Shown: positions 1-7,284, counted from the stretch's first letter. The stretch is DNA of 8,597 nt from Cyclobacteriaceae bacterium (GCA_029880385.1 JAOUOM010000051.1:1-8597); one strand, 5' to 3'. A program made the numbers and translations. Notes: generated by a model from the sequence alone, not told the origin.

Positions 1-735
1 GGCGGCGGCGGGCCGGGCATGGGGCCAATCGGAGTTGCCGCTCATCTGGCCGAATTTCTCCCCAACAAAGGAAAGGAAGGGATTCGTTCGGTATCGGCAG
101 CCGAATTTGGCAGTGCGAGCATTCTCCCCATTTCCCATGCATACATTGCCATGATGGGTGGACAGGGACTGACCCGGGCCACACAGTTGGCCATACTAAA
201 TGCCAACTATCTAGCCAGCAGGCTTCAGTCGCATTATCCCATACTCTATAAAGGTAAAAATGGACGCAATGCTCATGAATTGATACTGGACTGCCGCATG
301 TTCAAGCGGTTTGGTGTTGAAGTGGAGGATATCGCCAAACGGTTAATGGATTATGGGTATCATGCACCTACTGTTTCCTTTCCGGTACCGGGCACCCTGA
401 TGATAGAACCCACCGAAAGCGAAACCAAGAAAGAACTGGATCGGTTTTGTGAGGTCATGATTGCCATAAGGCAGGAAATACATGAAGTCGAAACCGGTAT
501 TGCCGATGCTGCAAACAATGTGTTGAAAAATGCACCGCACACATACCGATCTGTTATTTCCGATACATGGAACAGGCCCTATTCCAGGGAGAAAGCGGCC
601 TTCCCCTTGCCTTCATTGCGTCAGGACAAATTTTGGCCATCTGTTAGCCGTATTGACAATGCCTATGGTGATCGTAACCTGATGTGCAGTTGTGTGCCCG
701 TAACCGATTATATGGGAGCCCTGGCAGACCAATAA
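1..735 (+). CDS. gcvP: Glycine dehydrogenase (decarboxylating), P protein, C-terminal part (partial)
   Basis: This is the PLP-dependent P protein of the cytoplasmic glycine cleavage system. It decarboxylates glycine and passes the aminomethyl group to the lipoyl group of GcvH. The reading frame is open from base 1, so the gene begins outside the window; the ATG at 19 is internal. The visible part (244 codons) starts exactly at the glycine-rich GGGGPGMGPIGV loop. In this family that loop follows the PLP-binding lysine by about seven residues, so the lysine lies just outside the window. Other family hallmarks are SAAEFGSASILPIS, the MMGGQGL segment and the C-terminal RNLMCSCVPVTDY block. A full GcvP is about 950-970 residues, so roughly the last quarter is present. 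It ends at a TAA and converges with the lipoprotein gene, leaving 10 bases between the stops. No strong terminator is visible. Identification is very secure; only the 5' part is missing. Confidence 0.96.
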   Translation, partial: GGGGPGMGPIGVAAHLAEFLPNKGKEGIRSVSAAEFGSASILPISHAYIAMMGGQGLTRATQLAILNANYLASRLQSHYPILYKGKNGRNAHELILDCRMFKRFGVEVEDIAKRLMDYGYHAPTVSFPVPGTLMIEPTESETKKELDRFCEVMIAIRQEIHEVETGIADAANNVLKNAPHTYRSVISDTWNRPYSREKAAFPLPSLRQDKFWPSVSRIDNAYGDRNLMCSCVPVTDYMGALADQ

Positions 736-745
736 ATGCGGCAAC

Positions 746-1216
746 TCAATAACAGCGATCAAAAATAACCGAACCTTCCACCTGGGTGGAGTCATCGTAG
801 ACGGCCTGCAAATAGCCCCCTATTCGCCGGCCGTCTATACTAATTACTTCCAGATAACCGGACGTAGCCATTAAACGATTTGCTGTGGTGCCTTCCAGCT
901 CAAAATACACATTGAGATCAGCCGGAATCTGAAAGTATCCGATGGAATTAGGCACGTTCATGGTCACATAGTTAAACGGGGAGAGAAAAATACTGCAGGG
1001 ATCCTGCTCCTGCTGATCCAGTCCAAACAATTCGGTTTCAAAAGAATTGGTAAAACTGGCATACATCGATTTTGCATAGCGGTATTCCCACTGCTTTCCG
1101 CTTATTTTTCCGGCCAATAATGGCCCCAGCTGGTTTTTTGAGTCGTTATTACACGCTTGTGATAAGGAAATAACGGCCAGTACAACGCCTAACTTAAAAT
1201 ATCCTGTTAGTTTCAT
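746..1216 (-). CDS. Small putative lipoprotein of unknown function
   Basis: No family is recognised. The protein (156 aa from the ATG at 1216) opens with a lipoprotein-type signal: Lys at 2 and 8, a hydrophobic stretch at residues 9-18, then LSQAC with Cys22 as the likely lipidated residue. The -3 residue is Ser rather than Leu, so the lipobox is imperfect but still plausible for Bacteroidota. The mature part begins NNDSKNQ and includes a GKISGKQWEY segment and two further cysteines (in DPCS and at DRCY near the C terminus) that could pair in the periplasm. The ATG overlaps the TGA of the upstream NRDE-family gene (ATGA, 1216-1213), indicating translational coupling and one transcript. An in-frame TTG six bases upstream is a less likely start. 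An envelope location is inferred from the signal only. Confidence 0.72.
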   Translation of the reverse strand: MKLTGYFKLGVVLAVISLSQACNNDSKNQLGPLLAGKISGKQWEYRYAKSMYASFTNSFETELFGLDQQEQDPCSIFLSPFNYVTMNVPNSIGYFQIPADLNVYFELEGTTANRLMATSGYLEVISIDGRRIGGYLQAVYDDSTQVEGSVIFDRCY

Positions 1217-1980
1217 CGGCAATCGAATGCTATCTTTTTGATTTCTTCTACCCTTCCACCCACGGCACGTGTCTTTTCAATATATGAAACGTGTTTGTCC
1301 CTGTCAATGGCTAGTACCGTGTGACTGCACGTCCCATATCCTTCTGACTGAATGCATACGGATGATAAAACGCGCTCCCATTCGATGGGTACTCCTGTTT
1401 TTGGGAGCTCATGATCTGGGGCAGGTGTACGGTCTTCCAGCAAACAGATCAGGTCTTCCGGCTCAAACGGGTCGCGGATGCGTTGTTCAAAAGTTTGTTT
1501 CAAACGGGTCAGCTTAGGCCATGGCGTATCCAATAATGCATTACTCAATCCAAACACACCCTGGTGCAGCACATTGATTTTACCTTCATAATTACTGAAA
1601 TGGAGCATGCTCATTTCAGCAATGTCCATAGTCAGCAGGTTAAATCCATTGTACAGCCTGCTCTCCTTTTTTATAGTCTCCATATAGGGTAAGGCTGCTC
1701 CTTCCTGCTGCAGGAAAGCCGTTACCAGTTCCCCTCTGGATCTGGCATCCGGATTTATATTTTTCGGATCCCGGTAATTGGTAACGGCGGCAAACTTTCC
1801 TTTTTGTGCCATTGCCATCCAGGTTCCGGCTGCTTTTAGATCCCGTCCTCCCCATATATCCGGATGCTCCCTCCATTGATGGAGCGACTGAGTTGGCCGG
1901 TCATAAAATTCATCCCGATTGGCTATCATCAGGAAAGGGTAGGTCGGGTGGACATTAAGGGCAAACGTGAGTAAACACAT
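1213..1980 (-). CDS. NRDE family protein (TANGO2-like)
   Basis: The protein belongs to the NRDE/TANGO2 family, found from bacteria to humans. The biochemical role in bacteria is not settled; animal TANGO2 has been linked to heme handling and lipid metabolism. Seen in the sequence (255 aa from the ATG at 1980): an N-terminal Met-Cys as in the family, ANRDEFYDRPT at about residues 20-30 containing the NRDE signature, WGGRDLKAAGTW, AAVTNYRDP, SRGELV, YNGFNLL and GLSNALLDTPWPKL. The length is usual for the family. I chose the start at 1980 because it gives the family's Met-Cys N terminus and because a more upstream TTG (2007) lies inside the probable -7 promoter box. The gene is first in a two-gene unit with the lipoprotein. 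MCLLTFALN might be taken for a signal peptide, but the family pattern argues for a cytoplasmic protein. Confidence 0.9.
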   Translation of the reverse strand: MCLLTFALNVHPTYPFLMIANRDEFYDRPTQSLHQWREHPDIWGGRDLKAAGTWMAMAQKGKFAAVTNYRDPKNINPDARSRGELVTAFLQQEGAALPYMETIKKESRLYNGFNLLTMDIAEMSMLHFSNYEGKINVLHQGVFGLSNALLDTPWPKLTRLKQTFEQRIRDPFEPEDLICLLEDRTPAPDHELPKTGVPIEWERVLSSVCIQSEGYGTCSHTVLAIDRDKHVSYIEKTRAVGGRVEEIKKIAFDCR

Positions 1981-2004
1981 CGAGATTATTTGCATATTTG
2001 TTTT

Positions 2005-2012
2005 CAAACTTA
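2005..2012 (-). promoter_or_regulatory. Probable -7 box for the NRDE/lipoprotein unit
   Basis: On the minus strand this reads TAAGTTTG, a perfect match to the Bacteroidota primary-sigma -7 consensus TAnnTTTG. It lies 24 bases ahead of the ATG at 1980, which would give a short leader. No exact TTG -33 box is seen at the usual distance; the closest is a TTCG about 19 bases upstream. The match is short, so chance cannot be excluded. Confidence 0.5.
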
Positions 2013-2099
2013 TGGAATCATAATGAACGAACCATGCAGGTACAGAATAAATAAAAACTACCTGATTTTTTCCCCTGCCAAATAACAGTATTAAACCGC

Positions 2100-3038
2100 A
2101 TGCAAAAAGTATATCACTACCTGATCAACTATCAAAAAGAACATTTTGACCTGAAATTATATGTATCTGTTTTTTTGGTAATCATTTTTGGCCTGTGGTT
2201 CAACTACAGCCTTGATTTTGAAAATTCCTATATTGATACCATCAAATCCCTTCCCCTGAAATGGCTGAGTTTTCTGGCCTTTCAGGGCGTGCCTTATTTG
2301 GCGGTAGCCTTCCTATTGAGCTATTTTGGCAAAGTAAAAAAATGGTATCTCGACTATCGGTTTTGGTTGTTTTTCCTGCTTGGTTTTTCCATTCAGGCCA
2401 TTGACCGGAGCTTTTATTTTGGAAATTTTCTCTATCCCTATTTCGATCCTGTTCCTGCGCGTTTTTTGGCCCGGATCATCAACTGGCAGTATACCTTGCT
2501 ACAATTCATTGTTCCTTTTGTCCTCATCTACTATTTTTTTGAGAAAGACCGGGATTCCAATGTGTACGGACTTGCTATGCGACGCTTCGATGCCCGTCCC
2601 TATCTGTACCTATTATTGATTGCCTGTGTTTTTATTGTCATTGGTTCATTTTTCAATGACATTCAAGCCTATTATCCCCATTACCATGTCCGGGATGGCG
2701 AGCGTTTTGCCGCTTATTTTCATTTGCCAAACTGGCTTTCTGTCGTTCTTTTCGAGGGGTCTTATGGAGCCAATTTTATTTCGGTGGAGCTCTTTTTCAG
2801 GGGGTTTTTACTGTATTCAATGACACGCTTTTTTGGATCCTATGCCGTACTGCCGATGGTGGTCAGTTATTGTTTCCTGCATTTTGGCAAGCCACTCACC
2901 GAATCCATCAGTTCAGTTTTTGGAGGGTATGTTCTTGGCATTGTATCCCTGTACAATAAAAACATATGGGGGGGAGTTATGATTCATGTAGGTATCGCCT
3001 GGCTCATGGAGCTATTGGGATACCTACACAAATTGTAA
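2100..3038 (+). CDS. CPBP (Rce1-like) family membrane protein with altered protease motifs
   Basis: This is a 312-aa polytopic inner-membrane protein. Hydrophobic segments are visible at about residues 20-38, 53-76, 88-103, 130-147, 168-185 and 213-230, and several more follow to the C terminus. The C-terminal half resembles the CPBP/Rce1 intramembrane protease domain. V229-E230-L-F-F-R234-G lines up with the EExxxR motif, H261 (in FLHFGKP) with the second motif, and H296 (in MIHVGIAW) with the third. The first Glu of EExxxR is Val here, and the Asn four residues after the third-motif His is Ala. It may therefore be a divergent enzyme or a non-proteolytic membrane protein. The ATG at 2100 is the first Met of the frame. 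The gene is divergent from the NRDE unit and its stop is 7 bases from the convergent 78-aa gene. It contains a G7 run at 2968-2974. Fold assignment is fairly sure, activity is not. Confidence 0.8.
   Translation: MQKVYHYLINYQKEHFDLKLYVSVFLVIIFGLWFNYSLDFENSYIDTIKSLPLKWLSFLAFQGVPYLAVAFLLSYFGKVKKWYLDYRFWLFFLLGFSIQAIDRSFYFGNFLYPYFDPVPARFLARIINWQYTLLQFIVPFVLIYYFFEKDRDSNVYGLAMRRFDARPYLYLLLIACVFIVIGSFFNDIQAYYPHYHVRDGERFAAYFHLPNWLSVVLFEGSYGANFISVELFFRGFLLYSMTRFFGSYAVLPMVVSYCFLHFGKPLTESISSVFGGYVLGIVSLYNKNIWGGVMIHVGIAWLMELLGYLHKL
2987..3028. terminator. Inverted repeat between convergent genes, possible bidirectional terminator
   Basis: TGTAGGTATC (2987-2996) and GATACCTACA (3019-3028) are perfect 10-bp inverted repeats around a 22-base loop. 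The loop contains a smaller stem, GCTC/GAGC (3002-3005 and 3009-3012). The structure lies in the last codons of the CPBP-family gene and begins 17 bases beyond the stop of the convergent minus-strand operon. It could stop transcription from either side, but neither strand shows a U-tract directly after the stem, so it may instead act as an mRNA 3' stabiliser or be fortuitous. Confidence 0.4.
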
Positions 3039-3045
3039 AATCATA

Positions 3046-3282
3046 CTATGCATTAATTAACGTAGCCGGAACTTCCGTTTTATAGATATTTTCCACACTT
3101 TCAATCAGTGAAGTCAACACATCGCCTTCGAGTATCATACCGTCCTGCGGGTTTTCAATATCATCCAATTCAATACCATTTTCTATTAAAACAGGCAATG
3201 AACGTAGCGCTATCCTTTGCCAGGCAAGGGGAGAAAATGTTGCATTGCTCCATTCTTTAAGCTGTGTTGCTTTAACTTTCAT
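3046..3282 (-). CDS. Small protein of unknown function, last gene of the signalling operon
   Basis: I do not recognise this 78-aa protein. It has no signal peptide or membrane segment and is net acidic. A more basic N-terminal third, containing two Trp (residues 11 and 21) and two Arg (23 and 27), is followed by an acidic middle (ELDDIENPQD) and a probable amphipathic helix (DVLTSLIESVENIY). Its ATG lies 7 bases after the stop of the REC-PP2C gene, so it is almost certainly co-transcribed and possibly translationally coupled. That position suggests an accessory to the phosphatase or kinase, such as an adaptor or inhibitor, but this is inference from context. The same-strand spacing and protein-like composition support a real gene. 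It ends 7 bases from the convergent CPBP-family gene. Confidence 0.68.
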   Translation of the reverse strand: MKVKATQLKEWSNATFSPLAWQRIALRSLPVLIENGIELDDIENPQDGMILEGDVLTSLIESVENIYKTEVPATLINA

Positions 3283-3289
3283 AAATCAA

Positions 3290-4573
3290 TTAAATTCTAA
3301 TCCCAATCAGGGTTATATCATCCACCTGCATGGTATCCCCACGCCATTCATTCCACTGATCCATTATTTTCGCTTTTTGCTCAGCCATTGGGTCAGCATG
3401 TAGTGCCTGCATCAATTCAAACAGTTGCTTTGAACCAAATTTTTTACCCATTTTATCACTGACCTGATCCTGGAGACCATCTGAAAATAAATAGACTTCC
3501 GTAATTCCTTCCAAATCAAACTGATGGCGTTCAAATGTCAGTTTCTCATCCCATACACTTCCTAATGACATTTTGGTACCGCGAATTCTATTCATTTCAC
3601 CATCCTTGAAATAAATCAAATCCAGTTTTGCTCCTGAGAATTCCAGTTTTTTGTTTTTTCTGTCAATAACAATAATGGAGCCATCCATCGTTTCAGAAGT
3701 TTCTTTGTTATCTGCAGCCAACTTATCAAGAACTCCTTCATCCATCATACTCAGAATAGAGTCGGTATGGAATACACGTTTGTCATTGACGATTTGCTCC
3801 AGCTGGGATTCTCCAAAAATACTTAGAAGGGCTCCTGGTACTCCATGGCCCATACAGTCAATTACTGCCAGTAGCTGTAAGTCATTGCGGCTACTTTTTT
3901 CCTCTGAATACCAGTAAAAATCACCTCCCACATGGTTCATTGGATTGTAAATAACAAAATGGTCACTAAATGCATTGGTAAGCGTCTCCTCTTTTGGCAA
4001 AAGTGATTGCTGAATACGCTTCGCATACATTAGTCCACTCGTAAGGTGCTGGTTTACTTCTTCCAGCTCACTCGTTCGTTCCCTAACTTTTTCTTCCAAC
4101 TCTTCATTGGCACGTGCAAGTTTATCGACCAACTGCGCTTTTTCCCGTTTTAGCTTATGACCTTCCAGTGCCTTGTCAAGTGTGAATTTCATTTCTCCCT
4201 GATCATACGGCTTGGTGATGTAACGATAAATGCCACACTTATTGATCGCCTGCACAATAGCTTCAATATCGGCAAAACCGGTTAGAATAATTCTGACAAC
4301 GTCTGGAAATTCATCAATGGTACGTTCCAATAGTTCCGTACCGGTCATTTCAGGCATTTTCTGGTCGGAAATGATCAGGTGGATATCATTTGATCGAAGA
4401 ACTTCAATCGCCTCAAATCCATTATCAACGGTATATACATTGTAAAATCGTTTAAAGCCCATTCGGAAAATCCGAAGGTTACTGGTCTCGTCATCAACGT
4501 ATAAGATATTAAATTCCTTTTTCCCGGAAGGTGCCTGGTCGTTTGTTTCAAATATTTCTATTTCCTCTTGCAT
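3290..4573 (-). CDS. Response regulator with PP2C/SpoIIE-type Ser/Thr phosphatase output
   Basis: This cytoplasmic protein (427 aa) would turn a phosphorelay signal into Ser/Thr dephosphorylation of a partner. Residues about 21-138 are a receiver domain: acidic pocket D27-D28, phospho-acceptor D70 in ISDQKMP, switch residue T98 and conserved K121 in the ITKPYD segment. A coiled coil (about 139-180) acts as linker. Residues about 181-427 are a SpoIIE/PP2C domain with the metal-binding acids in place: D218 (GGDFYW), D239 (DCMGHGVPGA), D365 (FSDGLQDQ) and D418-D419 (VDDITLIGI). Both domains therefore look active. Its start is 9 bases after the histidine kinase stop, making that kinase the likely phosphodonor. 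Substrates are most plausibly the two SiaC-family proteins encoded upstream, by analogy with SiaA acting on SiaC in Pseudomonas; that link is inference. There is no DNA-binding domain. Confidence 0.93.
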   Translation of the reverse strand: MQEEIEIFETNDQAPSGKKEFNILYVDDETSNLRIFRMGFKRFYNVYTVDNGFEAIEVLRSNDIHLIISDQKMPEMTGTELLERTIDEFPDVVRIILTGFADIEAIVQAINKCGIYRYITKPYDQGEMKFTLDKALEGHKLKREKAQLVDKLARANEELEEKVRERTSELEEVNQHLTSGLMYAKRIQQSLLPKEETLTNAFSDHFVIYNPMNHVGGDFYWYSEEKSSRNDLQLLAVIDCMGHGVPGALLSIFGESQLEQIVNDKRVFHTDSILSMMDEGVLDKLAADNKETSETMDGSIIVIDRKNKKLEFSGAKLDLIYFKDGEMNRIRGTKMSLGSVWDEKLTFERHQFDLEGITEVYLFSDGLQDQVSDKMGKKFGSKQLFELMQALHADPMAEQKAKIMDQWNEWRGDTMQVDDITLIGIRI

Positions 4574-4582
4574 AAAAATTGA

Positions 4583-6685
4583 TTATGAGTGTTTTGGAAG
4601 ATGGATTACAAATTCTGTCCCTTTTCCTAATTCGCTATTTACATAAATTTGGCCTTTGTGTTTTTCAATGATCCCGTAAGAAATTGAAAGCCCCAGACCT
4701 GTCCCAATACCAACAGGTTTTGTTGTATAAAAAGGTTCAAATATTCTTTTCCTGACTTCTTCCGGCATTCCGGTTCCGTCATCTTTTATACGAATTATGA
4801 TCTCGTCATCCCTGTTTTCTGTGTAGATCATAATGGATCCCTTTTGTTCTTCAGGAATAGCCTGTACTGCATTATTGAGCAGGTTCATGAATACCTGATT
4901 CAACTGACCAGGATAACAATTAATAGGATCCAGTTTTTCGTCATAATATTTCTTTACCTCCACTCTGTTTTTTGTCTTATTTGTCAGCAAGACAAGTGTA
5001 GCATCAAGGTTTTCGTTAATATTGGCTGGTTTTTGCTCTTCCTCATCCAGTCGGCTAAATATTCGCAAACCTTTTACAATCTCCATGGTACGAACTGCCC
5101 CTTTCTTTATATCAGAAACCAGTTCCAAAATATCTTCCGTTAGCTCTTCTACATCAAATTCTTCTTGCAATTCTTCGATCTCTGAAATGAATTTATCCTT
5201 ATCCTTATCCTTTTTATAATCGTTCACTTTTTCAACAATAGTCACGAGTTCATCCAGTGTCATCTTTAACGTATCTATTCCGTTGTATACAAAGTTTATG
5301 GGATTATTGATTTCATGTGCAATACCGGCTGTTAACTGACCCAAGGATGCCATTTTTTCATTATTTACCAGCTGAGCCTGTGTATTTTGCAATTGCTTTT
5401 TGCTCTCCAATTCATGCTCAAATGCCTCTTTAAGCTGTTTCTCCGCCATCATAAGTTTTTCAGTCGCCTCAAGCTGATCTTCCGCTACCTGACGCATTTT
5501 ATCTTCAGATTTTTTTGCGCGCTCAAGTGCTTTATTCACCTTTTCTGCAGCCAGCTTCTGTTCCGTAATATCCGCTGAAACCGCCAACAGACCGTTCTGT
5601 TTGCCCTCTTCGTCCATTAAAGGTATACATGTAGTTTCAAACATATACCCCCCAAAGCTTGCCTCGAAACGATGAAACATTCCTAACAAGCCTTCCTGTA
5701 TTCCCTCTATTATTTCTGGCGAATCCTTATATACCTCCATAGCACTCGTACCTACAAACTCACCTGTCGAGTACCCTAACTTGGTTAATACACTTCCCTC
5801 AAAAAGTGTAATATTCGCCTCATTATCAGTTGTGAATATAATAAAAGGAGCATTTTCAAGTACAGCACGCAATTTAAACTCTTGTGCCTTTAATTCCTTT
5901 TGTGCATTAAAAAGGTGTTTATTTATAGCTTGTTGCTTTTGTGTAATAATCTTCAACTCTGCTTCTGACTTGGCATATCGCAGATTTTTGATTTTCATGC
6001 CTTTCTGAAGCAGGTACAATTTTTCGTTTACTTCCAATTGTTTTTCTGCATTCTTACGAACCTGTTCTTCCTGCCTTTTAACGCGCACCAGCGTTTTGTT
6101 CAATTCATCCTGAATGGCCTGTTGGCGATTGACTATCATGAGGGTAAGTCCAAAAATAATGGAACAAATCATCGCAATATTTATCACAAGAAAAAGAAGG
6201 GAGAAATCAGGCAGAAGGGGTGATTTCATCGAACTGATTTCTTCATCAAAAATGGCCGATCCAATCGACAAGGCCAGAAATAATACCAGCCAGATAAAAC
6301 TTTCATTTGAGTTCTTAAATGTAAAAGAAGCATACAGAGCCAAAACTGACCATAACATAATCGCGCCGGATGGCCCATATCCCCCTAGCGTCCATTGAAA
6401 AATAAATGGTAACAACAAACTGATCAGGATTTGCACACTCCTTGCTATCCGTAACGTCTTGTGTTGACTGAATGCCAGCAGATTGATGATACTTACCAGG
6501 ACATAACCATATGGCGAAAGTGATGCGACGACCAGACCATTGGTAAGCGTAATTGTACCCCAGGTCACCCCCCCAAAACTCATAAAAATAGCCAGGTACA
6601 GAAGAAAGTTTTTTTGATATTTTTCTTCCGAAGAGTCGGTTTCCCGGACACCTATAGATGATAGTTTGTTAATAAATGAACTCAT
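4583..6685 (-). CDS. Membrane-bound PAS sensor histidine kinase
   Basis: A 700-aa inner-membrane sensor kinase. About six hydrophobic segments fill residues 26-187 with no large periplasmic loop, suggesting that sensing occurs in the membrane or through the cytosolic PAS domain. Coiled coil follows at about 188-268. A PAS domain (about 269-377) ends in the typical DITEQK, and a second coiled coil covers about 378-445. The kinase core has the H box with phospho-acceptor H457 (GIAHEINNP), an N box (NLLNNAVQAI, 601-610), G1 (DDGTGM, 635-640), an F-type box (FEPFYTT) and G2 (GTGLGL, 661-666), so catalysis should be intact. An unusually long acidic/lysine-rich helical insert with a KD repeat (about 490-525) separates the H and N boxes. 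No receiver domain is fused; the adjacent REC-PP2C protein is the obvious partner. The upstream SiaC-family gene ends 32 bases before it with no promoter evident, so they are likely co-transcribed. The stimulus is unknown. Confidence 0.93.
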   Translation of the reverse strand: MSSFINKLSSIGVRETDSSEEKYQKNFLLYLAIFMSFGGVTWGTITLTNGLVVASLSPYGYVLVSIINLLAFSQHKTLRIARSVQILISLLLPFIFQWTLGGYGPSGAIMLWSVLALYASFTFKNSNESFIWLVLFLALSIGSAIFDEEISSMKSPLLPDFSLLFLVINIAMICSIIFGLTLMIVNRQQAIQDELNKTLVRVKRQEEQVRKNAEKQLEVNEKLYLLQKGMKIKNLRYAKSEAELKIITQKQQAINKHLFNAQKELKAQEFKLRAVLENAPFIIFTTDNEANITLFEGSVLTKLGYSTGEFVGTSAMEVYKDSPEIIEGIQEGLLGMFHRFEASFGGYMFETTCIPLMDEEGKQNGLLAVSADITEQKLAAEKVNKALERAKKSEDKMRQVAEDQLEATEKLMMAEKQLKEAFEHELESKKQLQNTQAQLVNNEKMASLGQLTAGIAHEINNPINFVYNGIDTLKMTLDELVTIVEKVNDYKKDKDKDKFISEIEELQEEFDVEELTEDILELVSDIKKGAVRTMEIVKGLRIFSRLDEEEQKPANINENLDATLVLLTNKTKNRVEVKKYYDEKLDPINCYPGQLNQVFMNLLNNAVQAIPEEQKGSIMIYTENRDDEIIIRIKDDGTGMPEEVRKRIFEPFYTTKPVGIGTGLGLSISYGIIEKHKGQIYVNSELGKGTEFVIHLPKHS
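5193..5210. repeat. Three tandem TTATCC hexamers inside the kinase gene
   Basis: TTATCC is repeated three times exactly, followed by a degenerate TTTTTA. On the coding (minus) strand it yields alternating Lys-Asp (KKDKDKDK) in the helical region between the H box and N box. Because the unit is six bases, slippage would add or remove a Lys-Asp pair without breaking the frame. Confidence 0.85.
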
Positions 6686-6717
6686 TGTATATTTAAGTTG
6701 GCGAGATTCAAGATGGA

Positions 6718-7086
6718 TTAATATTCTTTATAATTAAAATGCATATCAAGTAATTCACTAAAATCCTGTCCGCTCTCCAGCATATCTTCGTCATTTGAAT
6801 CATAATTCCAGTTAATTGTCAGTTCGACACCTTCATTGCTGACGGTTTTTAACCGACTGAACATGTCATACAAACATTTTGAAGAACTGGTATTAAAATG
6901 AACCAAAGACATTTCCACTACCAATGACTTTGTTTTAAAATCAGGCGTATTTAAAGCACTTATAATTGGCTCATAAAAGTCAGGCCCATTTTCAGGGTTT
7001 GATACTCCTTTTAATTCTAAAAGCCCTTTATCCAGATCAAGTTTTACTTCAGGCGTTGTAGCAGTCATTTTCAAATTAAGGCTCAT
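6718..7086 (-). CDS. SiaC-family regulatory phosphoprotein (DUF1987), copy 1
   Basis: This 122-aa cytoplasmic protein matches the SiaC/DUF1987 family. In Pseudomonas, SiaC is phosphorylated on a threonine by SiaB, dephosphorylated by the PP2C protein SiaA, and in its unphosphorylated form activates the diguanylate cyclase SiaD. Visible hallmarks: TPEVKLDL near the N terminus, LKGVSNPEN, DFYEPII, the HFNTSSSK motif with T66 as the likely phosphosite, and a C-terminal GQDFSELLDMHFN block. I chose the ATG at 7086 because it places 14 residues before the TPEV valine exactly as in the paralogue at 7393-7764; a TTG at 7116 is less likely. The two copies are about 55% identical by hand alignment. 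The gene heads the operon with the histidine kinase 32 bases downstream. The family is confident; the effector is unknown because no GGDEF protein is encoded here. Confidence 0.88.
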   Translation of the reverse strand: MSLNLKMTATTPEVKLDLDKGLLELKGVSNPENGPDFYEPIISALNTPDFKTKSLVVEMSLVHFNTSSSKCLYDMFSRLKTVSNEGVELTINWNYDSNDEDMLESGQDFSELLDMHFNYKEY

Positions 7087-7237
7087 AATTATTTGTTTGG
7101 TTTTTAACAAGTGCAAATAACATCAATTAATACAACTCGAGTCCTTACTCCCTGTTTCATCAGGAATATTTCAGGTTAGATAAGCCAATATCTATCGTAT
7201 TCATTTAACCATCTGAAAAGTAAATAGTTAATATTGT

Positions 7238-7259
7238 GTAGTTAATTTAATTAAACTAC
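7238..7259. promoter_or_regulatory. Imperfect 22-bp palindrome, possible operator
   Basis: GTAGTT (7238-7243) pairs with AACTAC (7254-7259), and 9 of the 11 possible pairs across the 22 bases match. It lies about 20-40 bases downstream of the predicted transcription start of the SiaC copy 1 operon. It could be an operator or a 5' leader hairpin. The AT-rich centre makes part of the symmetry cheap by chance. Confidence 0.35.
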
Positions 7260-7263
7260 AACT

Positions 7264-7281
7264 CATAATTGGTTCATTATG
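7264..7281. promoter_or_regulatory. Inverted repeat CATAAT-N6-ATTATG at the predicted transcription start
   Basis: CATAAT (7264-7269) and ATTATG (7276-7281) form a perfect 6-bp inverted repeat with a 6-base spacer. It sits immediately downstream of the -7 box at 7285-7292, where a bound dimeric regulator would block initiation. No regulator gene is seen in the window, so the role is inferred from position only. Confidence 0.35.
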
Positions 7282-7284
7282 GAT

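Noticed and set aside
777..790. Palindrome TCCACC-TG-GGTGGA as a gcvP terminator
   Set aside because: The hairpin is short with only a two-base centre, lies inside the lipoprotein coding region and has no T-run after it on the plus strand.
1640..1876. Minus-strand frame of 78 codons inside the NRDE gene
   Set aside because: It overlaps a well-supported gene in another frame, has no recognisable family, and its composition is that of a shifted reading of the NRDE gene.
4844..5143. Plus-strand frame of 99 codons opposite the kinase gene
   Set aside because: It is antisense to conserved kinase motifs (N box region) and reads as a Cys/Phe-rich sequence typical of an antisense shadow.
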